From Sipunculus nudus (taxonomy: Eukaryota; Annelida; Sipuncula; Golfingiida; Sipunculidae), in the NCBI GenBank assembly GCA_026874595.1, contig CM049308.1, positions 46,445,327-46,509,326 on the forward strand: a stretch of 64,000 nt of DNA, read 5' to 3'. Below the pieces are notes generated by a model, which saw nothing but the letters and a program-made list of their open reading frames with translations, did not search any database and had not been told where the DNA came from. Positions 1 through 12,908 of the stretch are shown piece after piece; the stretch's first letter is position 1, and every line of letters begins with the position of its first letter. The position numbers and the translations under genes are program-made.

Positions 1-414
1 TAACATTATTAAATCAAGATTCAATTGAATACCCAAAATTAGTTCTGAATTTTTAAAATTTTATAAGTTATTAGTATAAATATAAAATTAGTACCTTAAA
101 TTTTGCCCAACTTTGACCATTTCACTTTTGTTTCATGTGAGCTCTGTTTATATAATTTTCATATCATGCACACATAAGGATTTCAGCTTTTTAGTTAAGA
201 AAGCTGAAAGAAATTGGCCAAAAATTGTAGCTTTTATTAATGTTTTTATGAGACCATGTCAGACCTTGGCTCTCTCCTGCCACTCTTGAGTCACCTGTAT
301 GTTGACCTTGTTGAACTTTCAGCAAATTATGCACGCTTGGGGCGAGGCATATACTGGGGCAGCAAGGCAGGTTATGGCCAGCCACAGTTGATCCAGGTGT
401 CCAACCCAACTCAT
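1..414 (+). repeat. Family A repeat, left half of an interrupted copy
   Basis: Matches the family A interior at about 31990-32370, including the AAATCAAGATTCAATTG segment, the TACCTTAAATTTTGCCC segment and the AGTTGATCCA segment. The 5' end lies before the window. The match stops at CCCAACTCAT (405-414) and resumes at 15767. Confidence 0.75.
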
Positions 415-489
415 CGGGGCTTACTCCATGTCCCCAACACTCTGCAGACCTCCTCAGCACTCATCACCACACGCGTAGTATAACTGCAC

Positions 490-1196
490 GAAACGGTTGC
501 CGACAGGGGGCGCTATATTCGGGCTCATACTCCCTAACGTACATGTAGCCTCTAGAAATGTCACAGAAAATGTCCTGGTGACTAGACATTTCGACATATA
601 CATACATCCCCCACGCACTGGAGCCCTTCATAATGTCGCATGTATTGACCCAGTGACTAGACATTTACACATACTGGACCAGCGCCGATTGGTGGCCCTT
701 GGACTATAAGAATATCAGTGAACATACTTGTAACATTTTGTCGTATGATATGTCATTTTTTATGATTATATATAAAATATAAATATATTTATATATGCAT
801 ACATTATAGATATAAGTACCAAACAGGCACCAATGGGCGGCGCTTGGAATAACAGTGAACAAATTTATAACAAAAGTGTCGTATGAGATATTATTATACG
901 TCGATTATATATAATATTTATGTATGTATATGTATATGGATATATGCATCTGTATGCATATAAGGAACAAGATATATATACATAACTTCTCGTGATACAA
1001 TCCCGACCACCTGTGCCCCCCCCCCCCCCATATGTCCCAGAAGATGTCCCAGTACCTTAGACATTTCGACTTTTCGACCTCTGCTCAAGATTGGTACTAA
1101 ACAGGCACCGATAGGCGGCGCTTCGAAGGTAAAAATAACAATGAAATGCTTTAATAACAATATGTCGTATGAAATGTTATCATTAAATGATTATAC

Positions 1197-1252
<56 letters not shown>

Positions 1253-3156
1253 TGATGTATTACATATCTAAATTTATATATAACCTCCAATGATACGTCT
1301 CCCACCACCTGGAGCTCTCCGAAATGTCGCAGATTATGTCCCAGACACTAGACATTTAGACATTTCCTGTACGGGCCGAGCTTGGTACTAGTCGCATACC
1401 GGTAGGCGGCGCTTGGACTATAAGAATAACAGTGGACATATTTATAACAAAGTCTCGTATGAGCTATTAATTAATAAATGATTATATATAATATTTATAT
1501 AGGTATATACTTATATGCATATCTGTATTTACATAAAGAACTACATATATTAATAACCGTTCCAGATGTCGCGGAAAATGTCGTAGTACCAGAGACATTT
1601 CGACACTTGACGCTCTGGTTCGCCCTCCGAAATGTCGCACATAATGTCCCTGAGACTAGACAGTTAGACATTTCCTGAAAGGGCCGAGATTGGTACTAGT
1701 CGGGCGCCGGTAGGCGGCGCTTGGACTGTAAGAATAACAGTGGACATATTTATAACAAAAGTGTCGTATGAGATATTATTATACGTCTATTATATATAAT
1801 ATTTATGTATGTATATGTATATGGATATATGCATCTGTATGCATATAAGGTACAAGATATATCAATATATACATAACTTCTCGTGATACAATCCCGACCA
1901 CCTGTGCCCCCCCCCCCCCATATGTCCCAGAAGATGTTCCAGTACCTTAGACATTTCGACTTTTCGACCTCTGCTCAAGATTGGTACTAAACAGGCACCG
2001 ATAGGCGGCGCTTTGAAGGTAAAAATAACAATGAAATGCTTTTATAACAATATGTCGTATGAAATGTTATCATGAAATGATTATACATAACAGTTATATA
2101 TATATATATATGATTTACTACATATCTAAATTTATATATAACCTCCAATGATACGTCTCCCACCACCTGGAGCTCTCCAAAATGTCGCAGGTAATGTCCC
2201 AGACACTAGACATTTAGACATTTCCTGTACGGGCCGAGCTTGGTACTAGTCGCGCGCCGGTAGGCGGCGCTTGGACTAAAAGAATAACAGTGGACATATT
2301 TATAACAAAGTCTCGTATGAGCTATTAATTAATAAATGATTATATATAATATTTATATAGGTATATACTTATATGCATATCTGTATTTACATAAAGAACT
2401 ACATATATTAATAACCGTTCCAGATGTCGCCGAAAATGTCGTAGTACCAGAGACATTTCGACACTTGACGCTCTGGTTCGAGTTTGGTATTACACCAGCG
2501 CCTGTAGGGGTTTTATTTAATTGCAAGAATAAAACGGGAACGTCATTCATATATGAAGTTATCAATGGAAATGGGGAACAGTGGAATAATAATAATAATT
2601 ATATATATATCTATATATATATATATATATATATATACATACATATATACATATCTTATGCATTTAAATATCAAAAAGATATTTTAATATATAGATAACT
2701 TCACGTGGTACATCCCCCAACTCCTGCAGCCCTCCAAAATGTCCCAGTGACTAGACATTTCCATATTTCCTGCTCCGGTCGAGATGGTTACTAGGCAGCA
2801 CCGATATGCCGCACTTGGACTGTAAGAACATTAATAAACCTTTTCAATAGCAATATATCGTACGAAATATTATTATTAAAGGATTATATTATTAATTTAT
2901 AAAATAATGTACCACATATATAAATATTTACATAACCTCTCGTGACACGTCCCCTACCCCCTCGAGGCCTCCGAAATATCGCAGAAAATGTCCCAGTTAT
3001 TCAGACATTTCCACTTTCCGCCCTCTACTTGTGAATGGTATAGCCTACTAAACGGACGCCTATCTTGGACTGTACAAATGACAATGAACTTTTTTAATGC
3101 ATGTGTCGTCTGCAACATTATTATGACAGAATTATATCTAAAATTTATATGTTTAG

Positions 3157-3247
<91 letters not shown>

Positions 3248-3403
3248 ATACACATAACTTCTCGTGATACATCCCCCACCCCGTGGAGCCCACCGAAATG
3301 TCACAGAAAATGTCCCAGGGACTAGACACTTCAACATTTCTCGCTTGGGCCGGGATTGTTACTAGACCGAGCCTCGATTTAGGCGGCGCTTGGACTGGTA
3401 GAA
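490..3403 (+). repeat. AT-rich tandem repeat, ~290 bp subunits in ~0.88 kb higher-order unit
   Basis: The marker GGCGGCGCTT recurs at 836, 1114, 1405, 1713, 2014 and 2263. Each subunit has paired ATGTC/ATGTCCCAG segments, a GACATTTCGACATTT segment and an AT stretch with ATATATAATATTTAT. Near-identical blocks repeat every 860-900 bp (for example 1475-1620 and 2334-2480), three subunits apart. Units differ mainly in (TA)n length (1201-1247, 2094-2110, 2596-2636, 3160-3246). No coding capacity is supported. Confidence 0.75.
3160..3246. repeat. (TA)n microsatellite
   Basis: Uninterrupted alternating TA of about 87 bp inside the AT-rich tandem array. Confidence 0.97.
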
Positions 3404-3492
3404 CATGCAGTGGCGTATGCAGGATATGAAAATAGAGGGGGCGCAGCCCTAAAGTCGGGAAAGGGGGCTGTTCTGTGTCTTTTAGACATGTC

Positions 3493-3544
<52 letters not shown>

Positions 3545-4042
3545 AAACAACACTGTTACATATATATTAATAAATCATTTTTTTTAAATTATATTGATAT
3601 TCCACAAAGCCCTATCAGTAGGAAGCAAGCATATTTAGGCCTAAACTTGTTTGAATACACTGCGTGGCTGTTACATTGTCTCCTACTAAACATATCCAAT
3701 ATTGTTAGTTCGTGCATAATTATTATGATTATTATATGTAATTTTGTAAGGTATCCAGTTCAAATTGTTTATTATGTTAACCGTGGGACCCTCATCTATA
3801 CACATAACTTCTCGTGATACATCCCCCACCCCGTGGAGCCCACCGAAATGTCACAGAAAATGTCCCAGGGACTAAATACTTCAACATTTCTCGCTTGGGC
3901 CGGGATTGTTACTAGACCGGGCCTCGATTTAGGCGGCGCTTGGACTGGTAGAACATGCAGTGGCGTATGCAGGATATGAAAATAGAGGGGGCGCAGCCCT
4001 AAAGTCGGGAAAGGGGGCTGTTCTGCGTCTTTTAGACATGTC

Positions 4043-4124
<82 letters not shown>

Positions 4125-4385
4125 AAACAACACTGTTACATATATATTAAAAAATCATTTTTTTTAAATTATATTGATATTCCACAAAGCCCTATCAGTA
4201 GGAAGCAAGCATATTTAGGCCTAAACTTGTTTGAATACACTGCGTGGCTGTTACATTGTCTCCTACTAAACATATCCAATATTGTTAGTTCGTGCATAAT
4301 TATTATGATTATTATATGTAATTTTGTAAGGTATCCAGTTCAAATTGTTTATTATGTTAACCGTGGGACCCTCATCTTTATGTAA
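3246..4385 (+). repeat. 550-bp direct tandem duplication
   Basis: 3246-3795 and 3796-4385 are nearly identical. Both hold CGTGATACATCCCCCACCCC, AGTGGCGTATGCAGGATATG, a TA tract (3493-3539; 4043-4119) and GGAAGCAAGCATATTTAGGC. They differ mainly in TA length and a few substitutions, so the duplication is recent. Confidence 0.9.
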
Positions 4386-5460
4386 TGCATTAATTGAACA
4401 ACAACAAAAAACATGCATCAATAAGTGTAGTGTTGTAACTTAATTATCAGGATTAAGTTCAAGATGGTCAGCACACATGTAAAAGAACTTAAATGGATTA
4501 ACTGTTATATGTCCCTGATTCTGTCAAAGGGTACTACATCTATTTTTCATGTAGAGCTTCTGATAATGATTTCCATAATATAGGTTTTCGTAGATAAATT
4601 ATTTTTGCAGCAATTTAGTTCGAACTATAGCCAGTTGGAGTTAAAAAGAAATAAAGATAGTCTGACCTGAGGTAATTAATCTACATAAACACAAGAAATA
4701 TTAGAAGTGAAAATACTCATTGACTTTTATTTGCATACTTTTTTCAGATTTATATTATTATTGAAAATTTAGCTTTCAGACATAAAGCCTGGCCATCTAG
4801 CTCCAGTGACAATAGCTGGGTATTTAGAGGTGATTTTAATTACCCCAGAATCAAGAAACCGGAATCTTTCATATAAACTCTTGGTGTATTCCAGGGTACA
4901 TTTTAAAAATGAGGCATAGCAAGCGTCTAGTGGAAGTACAAATAGCTTGCATGGACTGTTTAACATTGGCCATGCACCATTATGTTACAGTACAATTATA
5001 GGTAAGTATATAATCTCTTCACTGTTCAGATTTATTTAAGAAATTTTCAAAGTCTGACACTCTTTACATTTACATTACAGACAATATCTTGCTAAGCTTT
5101 TGTTCTTTCTTAACAAAATTTCAACAAATCAACAAAACTAGTTTTTCTTTAGGTCAATAGAAACCTTTAGAACTGATAATAAATATACATTATTATATCA
5201 GATATGTATATATATATATATATATATTTTAACACTACAGACAAGGTCTTTCTTGTGTTTCTTCTTTCTTTTCCATATGGGAATAACATTACCATAACCG
5301 TGCACAGAGAAACATGAAAATATTTATTTACTGAAAGCGCCATATTTTATCTCAAATGAATGACTCCTATTTTATTGATTGACCACGTAACTCGGCTTTC
5401 AAATTGGGACAATTCTGATTTAATTGATATCACAAGCAAGCCGATCTTCCTTCATGCCGT

Positions 5461-5463
<3 letters not shown>
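4386..5463. other. AT-rich sequence with no recognised feature
   Basis: About 1.1 kb without a match to the repeats elsewhere in the window, no convincing exon and only a short TA run at 5210-5227. Possibly ordinary intron or the interior of an unidentified repeat. Confidence 0.5.

Positions 5464-5552
<89 letters not shown>
5464..5552. repeat. (TA)n microsatellite
   Basis: About 89 bp of uninterrupted AT alternation, the longest in the window. Confidence 0.97.
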
Positions 5553-5554
<2 letters not shown>

Positions 5555-6054
5555 ACAACAAGACAGCAAAATACAGTTGATATTTCAAGGTAAGTGATTA
5601 TATAACGAGTCCATGTAATGCTTGCACATCATGTTGGCGTCGCCAAACAGCCGGGTGGTCTATGCAAATGAGCCGTTCATCCTTCAGGACTTTCCAAACT
5701 GATTGATATTTTCATGTATACATTCACAATACTTCATATAATATATATGCATATATTATAGCCTTCCTTATTTCTTAAACCCATACATAATTGATAGAGC
5801 GTCTGACTGGGACCCGTCCAACTGGGACCCGTCAGACTGGAACCCGTACGGATGGGATCGAAAAAATCTGACCCGTTTACTTGAAACCTGTCTATTTGGG
5901 ATGGCACCGATATCTAGATAGACAGAACAAACGATACACACACATACATATGTATGTACATACATTTATATATATACATAAATATATATATATATATAAA
6001 TATAAGTATATATCTATATTTATATATATTTCATATATACATACAAATATATAT
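5553..6054. other. AT-rich spacer with short ACTGGGACCCGT repeats
   Basis: At 5808-5890 a short motif (GACTGGGACCCGTC and variants such as GACTGGAACCCGTA) recurs five to six times with about 18 bp spacing. The rest is AT-rich with TATATA runs at 5968-6055. No gene seen. Confidence 0.6.
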
Positions 6055-9000
6055 AGCCCGCCTGTCCCAGAAACCCCTCGCATAGGGCCCGGCGTATACT
6101 GGATGGAGCATATATTACAGGTTACAAACACTAACTGGAGTATTTCATGCCCGAAGGGTTAGGGTAACCCATATACTGGATGGAGCATATATTACAGGTT
6201 ACAAACGCTAACTGGAGTATTTCATGCCCGAAGGGTTAGGGTAACCTGTATACCGTATATAGTACATATTAATAGTGAAAAACACTAAATTTAGTATTTC
6301 CTGAATAAAGGATATGGGAATCCCGTATCCTGGATATAGCATATATTACCATAAACAAACACTTGCTGGAGTATGTCATGCATAGAAACCTCAGATATAC
6401 CATATATTCCTAGTGAGAAACACTTACTAGAGTATTTCATGCCTGAAGGGTTAGGGTAACCCGTATACTGGATGGAGCATATATTACAGGTTACAAACAC
6501 TTACTGGAATATTTCATGCCTGAAGGGTTAGGGTAACCCATATACTGGATGGAGCATATATTACAGGTTACAAACACTTACTCGAGTATTTCATGCCCGA
6601 AGGGTTAGGGTAACCCATATACTTGATGGAGCATATATATTACAGGTTACAAACGCTAACTGGAGTATTTCATGCCCGAAGGGTTAGGGTAACCCGTATA
6701 CTGGATGGAGCATATATTACAGGTTATAAACACTTACTTGAGTATTTCATGCCCGAAGGGTCAGGGTAACCCGTATACTGGATGGAGCATATATTACAGG
6801 TTACAAACACTTTCTAGAGTATTTCATGCCCGAAGGGTTAGGGTTACCCGTATCCCAGATATAGCATATATGAATACTGACTAACCCTTACTGGAGTATT
6901 TAATACCGGCAAACACTAACTTCACTTTTTCCTGTATGAAGGATTAGGGCAACCAATAGTCTGGTTATACCATATATTACTACTGTCAAACGCTAACTGG
7001 AGTATTTCATGCCCGAAGGGTTAGGGTAACCTGTATACCGTATATAGTACATATTAATAGTGACAAACACTAAATTTAGTATTTCCTGAATGAAGGATAT
7101 GGGAAACCCTTATCCCGGATATAGCATATATTACCATAAACAAACACTTGCTGGAGTATGTCATGCAGAGAAATCTCAGAAATACCATATATTCCTAGTG
7201 AGAAACACTTTCTAGAGTATTTCATGCCCGAAGGGTTAGGGTAATGCGTTTACTGATAGAGCATATATTTATTATGACAAACACTTACTGGAGTATTTCA
7301 TGTCCGAAGGGTTAGGGTTACCCTATCCAGGATGTAGCATATATTCGTACTTACAAACCATTACTGGGGTATTTCATGCCCGAAGGGTTAGGGTAACCCA
7401 TATACTGGATGGAGCATATATTACAGGTTACAAACACTTACTGGCGTATTTCATGCCCGAAGGGTTAGGGTAACCCACATACTGGATGGAGCATATATTA
7501 CAGGTTACAAACACTAACTGTAGTATTTCATGCCCAAAGGGTTAGGGTAACCCGTATACTGGATGGAGCATATATTACAGGTTACAAACACTTACTGGAG
7601 TATTTCATGCCTGAAGGGTTAGGGTAACCCGTATACTGGATGGAGCATATATTACAGGTTACAAACACTTACTGGAGTATTTCATGCCCGAAGGGTTAGG
7701 GTAACCCGTATACTGGATGGAGCATATATTACAGGTTACAAACACTTACTTGAGTAATTCATGCCTGAAGGGTTAGGGTAACCCGTATACTGGATGGAGC
7801 ATAAATTACAGGTTACAAACACTTACTGGAATATTTAATGCCTGAATGGTTAGGGTAACCGTATACTGGATGGAGCATATATTACAGGTTACAAACACTA
7901 ACTGGAGTATTTCATGCCCGAACGGTTAGGGTAACCCGTATACTGGATGGAGTATATTACAGGTTACAAACACTTACTTGAGTATTTCATGCCTGAAGGG
8001 TTAGGGTAACCCATATACTGGATGGAGCATAAATTACAGGTTACAAACACTTACTGGAATATTTAATGCCTGAAGGGTTAGGGTAACCGTATACTGGATG
8101 GAGCATATATTACAGGTTACAAACACTAACTGGAGTATTTCATGCCCGAACGGTTAGGGTAACCCGTATACTGGATGGAGTATATTACAGGTTACAAACA
8201 CTTTCTTGAGTATTTCATGCCTGAAGGGTTAGGGTAACCCGTATACTGGATGGAGCATATATTACAGGTTACAAACACTTAATCGAGTATTTCATGCCCG
8301 AAGGGTTAGGGTAACCCGTATACTTGATGGAGCATATATTACAGGTTACAAACGCTAACTGGAGTATTTCATGCCCGAAAGGTTAGGGTAACCCGTATAC
8401 TTGATGGAGCATATATTACAGGTTACAAACGCTTACTGGAGTATTTCATGCCCGAAGGGTTAGGGTTACCCGTATACTGGATGGAGCATATATTACAGGT
8501 TACAAACACTTACTGGAGTATTTCATGCCTGAAGGGTTAGGGTAACCTGATACTGGATGGAGCATATATTACAGGTTACAAACACTTACTGGAGTATTTC
8601 ATGCCCGAAGGGTTAGGGTAACCCGTATACTGGATGGAGCATATATTACAGGTTACAAATACTTACTGGAGTATTTCATGCCCGAAGGGTTAGGGTAACC
8701 CGTATACTGGATGGAGCATATATTACAGGTTACAAACACTTACTGGAGTATTTCATACCCGAAGGGTTAGGGTAACCCGTATACTGGATGGAGCATATTA
8801 CAGGTTACAAACACTTACTGGAGTATTTCATGCCCGAAGGGTTATGGTAACCCGTATACTGGATGGAGCATATTACAGGTTACAAACACTTACTGGAGTA
8901 TTTCATGCCCGAAGGGTTAGGGTAACCCGTATACTGGATGGAGTATAATACAGGTTAAAAACACTTACAGGAGTATTTCATGCCTGAAGGGTTAGGGTAA

Positions 9001-12000
9001 CCCGTATACTGGATGGAGCATACATTACAGGTTACAAACACTTACTGGAGTATTTCATGCCCGAAGGGTTAGGGTAACCCGTATACTGGATGGAGCATAT
9101 ATTACAGGTTACAAACACTTACTGGAGTATTTCATGCCCGAAGGGTTAGGGTAACCCGTATACTGGATGGAGCATATATTACAGGTTACAAACGCTAACT
9201 GGAGTTTTTCATGCCCGAAAGGTTAAGGTAACCCGTATACTTGATGGAGCATATATTACAGGTTACAAACGCTAACTGGAGTTTTTCATGCCCGAAAGGT
9301 TAAGGTAACCCGTATACTGGATGGAGCATATATTACAGGTTACAAACACTAACTGGAGTATTTCATGCCCGAAGGGTTAGGGTAACCCGTATACTGGATG
9401 GAGCATATATTACAGGTTACAAACACTTACTGGAGTATTTCATGCCCGAAGGGTTAGGGTAACCCGTATACTGGATGGAGCATATATTACAGGTTACAAA
9501 TACTTACTGGAGTATTTCATGCCCGAAGGGTTAGGGTAACCCGTATACTGGATGGAGCATATTACAGGTTACAAACACTTACTGGAGTATTTCATGCCCG
9601 AAGGGTTATGGTAACCCGTATACTGGATGGAGCATATTACAGGTTACAAACACTTACTGGAGTATTTCATGCCCGAAGGGTTAGGGTAACCCGTATACTG
9701 GATGGAGTATAATACAGGTTAAAAACACTTACAGGAGTATTTCATGCCTGAAGGGTTAGGGTAACCCGTATACTGGATGGAGCATACATTACAGGTTACA
9801 AACACTTACTGGAGTATTTCATGCCCGAAGGGTTAGGGTAACCCGTATACTGGATGGAGCATATATTACAGGTTACAAACACTTACTGGAGTATTTCATG
9901 CCCGAAGGGTTAGGGTAACCCGTATACTGGATGGAGCATATATTACAGGTTACAAACGCTAACTGGAGTTTTTCATGCCCGAAAGGTTAAGGTAACCCGT
10001 ATACTTGATGGAGCATATATTACAGGTTACAAACGCTAACTGGAGTTTTTCATGCCCGAAAGGTTAAGGTAACCCGTATACTGGATGGAGCATATATTAC
10101 AGGTTACAAACACTAACTGGAGTATTTCATGCCCGAAGGGTTAGGGTAACCCGTATACTGGATGGAGCATATATTACAGGTTACAAACACTTACTGGAGT
10201 ATTTCATGCCCGAAGGGTTAGGGTAACCCGTATACTGGATGGAGCATATATTACAGGTTACAAATACTTACTGGAGTATTTCATGCCCGAAGGGTTAGGG
10301 TAACCCGTATACTGGATGGAGCATAGATTACAGGTTACAAACACGTACTGGAGTATTTTATACCCGAAGGGTTAGGGTAACCCGTATACTGGATGGAGCA
10401 TATATTACAGGTTACAAACACTTACTGGAGTATTTCATGCCCGAAGGGTTAGGGTAACCCGTATACTGGATGGAGTATAATACAGGTTAAAAACACTTAC
10501 AGGAGTATTTCATGCCTGAAGGGTTAGGGTAACCCGTATACTGGATGGAGCATACATTACAGGTTACAAACACTTACTGGAGTATTTCATGCCCGAAGGG
10601 TTAGGGTAACCCGTATACTGGATGGAGCATATATTACAGGTTACAAACACTTACTGGAGTATTTCATGCCCGAAGGGTTAGGGTAACCCGTATACTGGAT
10701 GGAGCATATATTACAGGTTACAAACGCTAACTGGAGTTTTTCATGCCCGAAAGGTTAAGGTAACCCGTATACTTGATGGAGCATATATTACAGGTTACAA
10801 ACACTAACTGGAGTTTTTCATGCCAGAAAGGTTAAGGTAACCCGTATACTGGATGGAGCATATATTACAGGTTACAAACACTAACTGGAGTATTTCATGC
10901 CCGAAGGGTTAGGGTAACCGTTATACTGGATGGAGCATATATTACAGGTTACAAACACTTACTGGAGTATTTCATGCCCGAAGGGTTAGGGTAACCCGTA
11001 TACTGGATGGAGCATATATTACAGGTTACAAATACTTACTGGAGTATTTCATGCCCGAAGGGTTAGGGTAACCCGTATACTGGATGGAGCATAGATTACA
11101 GGTTACAAACACGTACTGGAGTATTTTATACCCGAAGGGTTAGGGTAACCCGTATACTGGATGGAGCATATATTACAGGTTACAAACACTTACTGGAGTA
11201 TTTCATGCCCGAAGGGTTATGGTAACCCGTATACTGGATGGAGCATATTACAGGTTACAAACACTTACTGGAGTATTTCATGCCTGAAGGGTTAGGGTAA
11301 CCCGTATACTGGATGGAGTATATTAAAGGTTACAAACACTTACAGGAGTATTTCATGCCTGAAGGGTTAGGGTAACCCGTATAGTGGATGGAGCATATAT
11401 TACAGGTTACAAACACTTACTGGAGTATTTCATGCCCGAAGGGTTAGGGTAACCCGTATACTGGATGGAGCATATATTACAGGTTACAAACACTTACTGG
11501 AGTATTTCATGCCCGAATGGTTAGGGTAACCCGTATACTGGATGGAGCATATATTACAGGTTACAAACACTTACTGGAGTATTTCATGCCCGAAGGGTTA
11601 GGGTAATCCGTATACTGGATGGAGCATATATTACAGGTTACAAACACTTACTGTAGTATTTCATGCCTGAAGGGTTAGGGTAACCCGTATACTGGATGGA
11701 GCATATATTACAGGTTACAAACACTTACTGGAGTATTTCATGCCTGAAGGGTTAGGGTAACCCGTATACTGGATGGAGCATATATTACAGGTTACAAACA
11801 CTTACTGGAGTATTTCATGCCTGAAGGGTTAGGGTAACCCGTATACTGGATGGAGCATATATTACAGGTTACAAACACTTACTGTAGTATTTCATGCCTG
11901 AAGGGTTAGGGTAACCCGTATACTGGATGGAGCATATATTACAGGTTACAAACACTTACTGGAGTTTTCATGCCCGAAGGGTTAGGGTAACCCATATCCT

Positions 12001-12035
12001 GGATGGAGCATATATTACAGGTTACAAACACTTAC
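6055..12035 (+). repeat. 77-bp satellite array with GGGTTAGGGTAACCC in each monomer
   Basis: About 77 head-to-tail monomers of 77 bp over 6 kb. Conserved blocks are GGGTTAGGGTAACCC, GTATACTGGATGGAGCATAT, TACAGGTTACAAACACTTAC and GGAGTATTTCATGCCCGAA. GGGTTAGGGTAACCC is an inverted repeat (GGGTTA / TAACCC) that contains one and a half TTAGGG units, the common animal telomere motif. Monomers at 6240-6420, 6840-7240 and 7260-7380 are strongly diverged, while those from 8500 to 11950 are nearly uniform. Not a telomere: it is flanked by other repeats on both sides. Confidence 0.95.
8560..11270 (+). repeat. Higher-order repeat of ~766 bp (ten monomers) within the satellite
   Basis: Private variants recur at a fixed distance. 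GAGTATAATACAGGTTAAAA is at 8941, 9705 and 10473, and GCATAGATTACAGGTTAC is at 10321 and 11089. The spacing of 764-768 bp equals ten 77-bp monomers less a few bases. Paired GGAGTTTTTCATGCCCG monomers keep the same register. Confidence 0.85.
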
Positions 12036-12908
12036 TCCTTTTCTTTCCTCATCATTTGATATTTTGCATGAACATGTATTGCCTCACTTCTAGCTACATA
12101 ATACCATGTGTGGCCTCCATGTACAAGAGTGCCACTTGTTGAATATTTGGTGAATACTGGCGATCATGTCTTTTAAATAAATTGTTCATGTGATATCTGT
12201 TGCTTATTAATGTTTGATGCCTTACACTGCTGAACATTGTGTGAGTTTGTGAACTCCAATCTCATAGTCATATGGAATTATCTGCTTTCATATATGGTCT
12301 CCTTTTCATGGGCTCTATTTGAAACCCTCCCCAATCACTGCATATATTATAATGGCCATATGTGAGAAACTGTTCTCTCACAGGCGGGTCCCACGTCTCA
12401 GAAACGGCAGGGTCGCTCCTACACAAACTTACAGAAAAAAACAAGTGCAAAACTTTTTATTTTGCCCCGAAAAAGAGGGGTCAGGAACCCCTCACCCTCC
12501 CACCCACTCATCTGACACTCCTTACATGTTTGTCAGTGTACATGACCTTTAGCCAAAGTAACAGACACATATATTACAAACAGTATCCTTCCTGTCTCCA
12601 ACCTATGATCATCTCAATTTTTAACTTTTGTGGCCCCCCTGGTGATCAGTCAGGATGTCTACATTCCTTTTACTATCACTGTTCATAACTTTGTCCGCCA
12701 TTTTGCACGCTGAGAAATTGCAATCAGATGGGCATTTTTTCAACATATTTACCAGGAGTCTGTCCTATAAATTTCCTATATACATGCCAGAAATTAAGAC
12801 CAGTGTAATGTCCACAAGTTATGGGCTTGAACATATTGGACTTTGTAAAAAATGAGGAAAAATAATTGCTTGATAAACATGAACCTTTTTGATGGTAAAG
12901 ACCTTTTT
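12036..12908. other. Sequence with no recognised gene
   Basis: About 870 bp. Two overlapping short open frames (12319-12552, 12362-12688) lack any recognisable motif and differ in frame. Part of 12736-12860 (TACATGCCAGAAATTAAG, ATAATGGACTTTGTAAAAAA-like) resembles family A interior. Confidence 0.5.

Noticed and set aside
3404-3430. AGTGGCGTATGCAGG as a DNA transposon end
   Set aside because: It resembles common GTGGCGTA-type ends, but no matching inverted end or target duplication was found in either 550-bp copy.
2988-4385. Open frames rich in Ile-Tyr repeats
   Set aside because: They are translations of (TA)n microsatellites in either strand, with no motif or conserved start.
6055-12035. 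CRISPR-like or telomere interpretation of the 77-bp array
   Set aside because: Units are contiguous without unique spacers, so it is not CRISPR. The TTAGGG-like motif is only one and a half units per monomer and the array is internal, so it is not a telomere.
12319-12688. Possible gene in the 12.0-12.9 kb segment
   Set aside because: Two overlapping frames with low-complexity composition, no motifs, no splice-supported extension.
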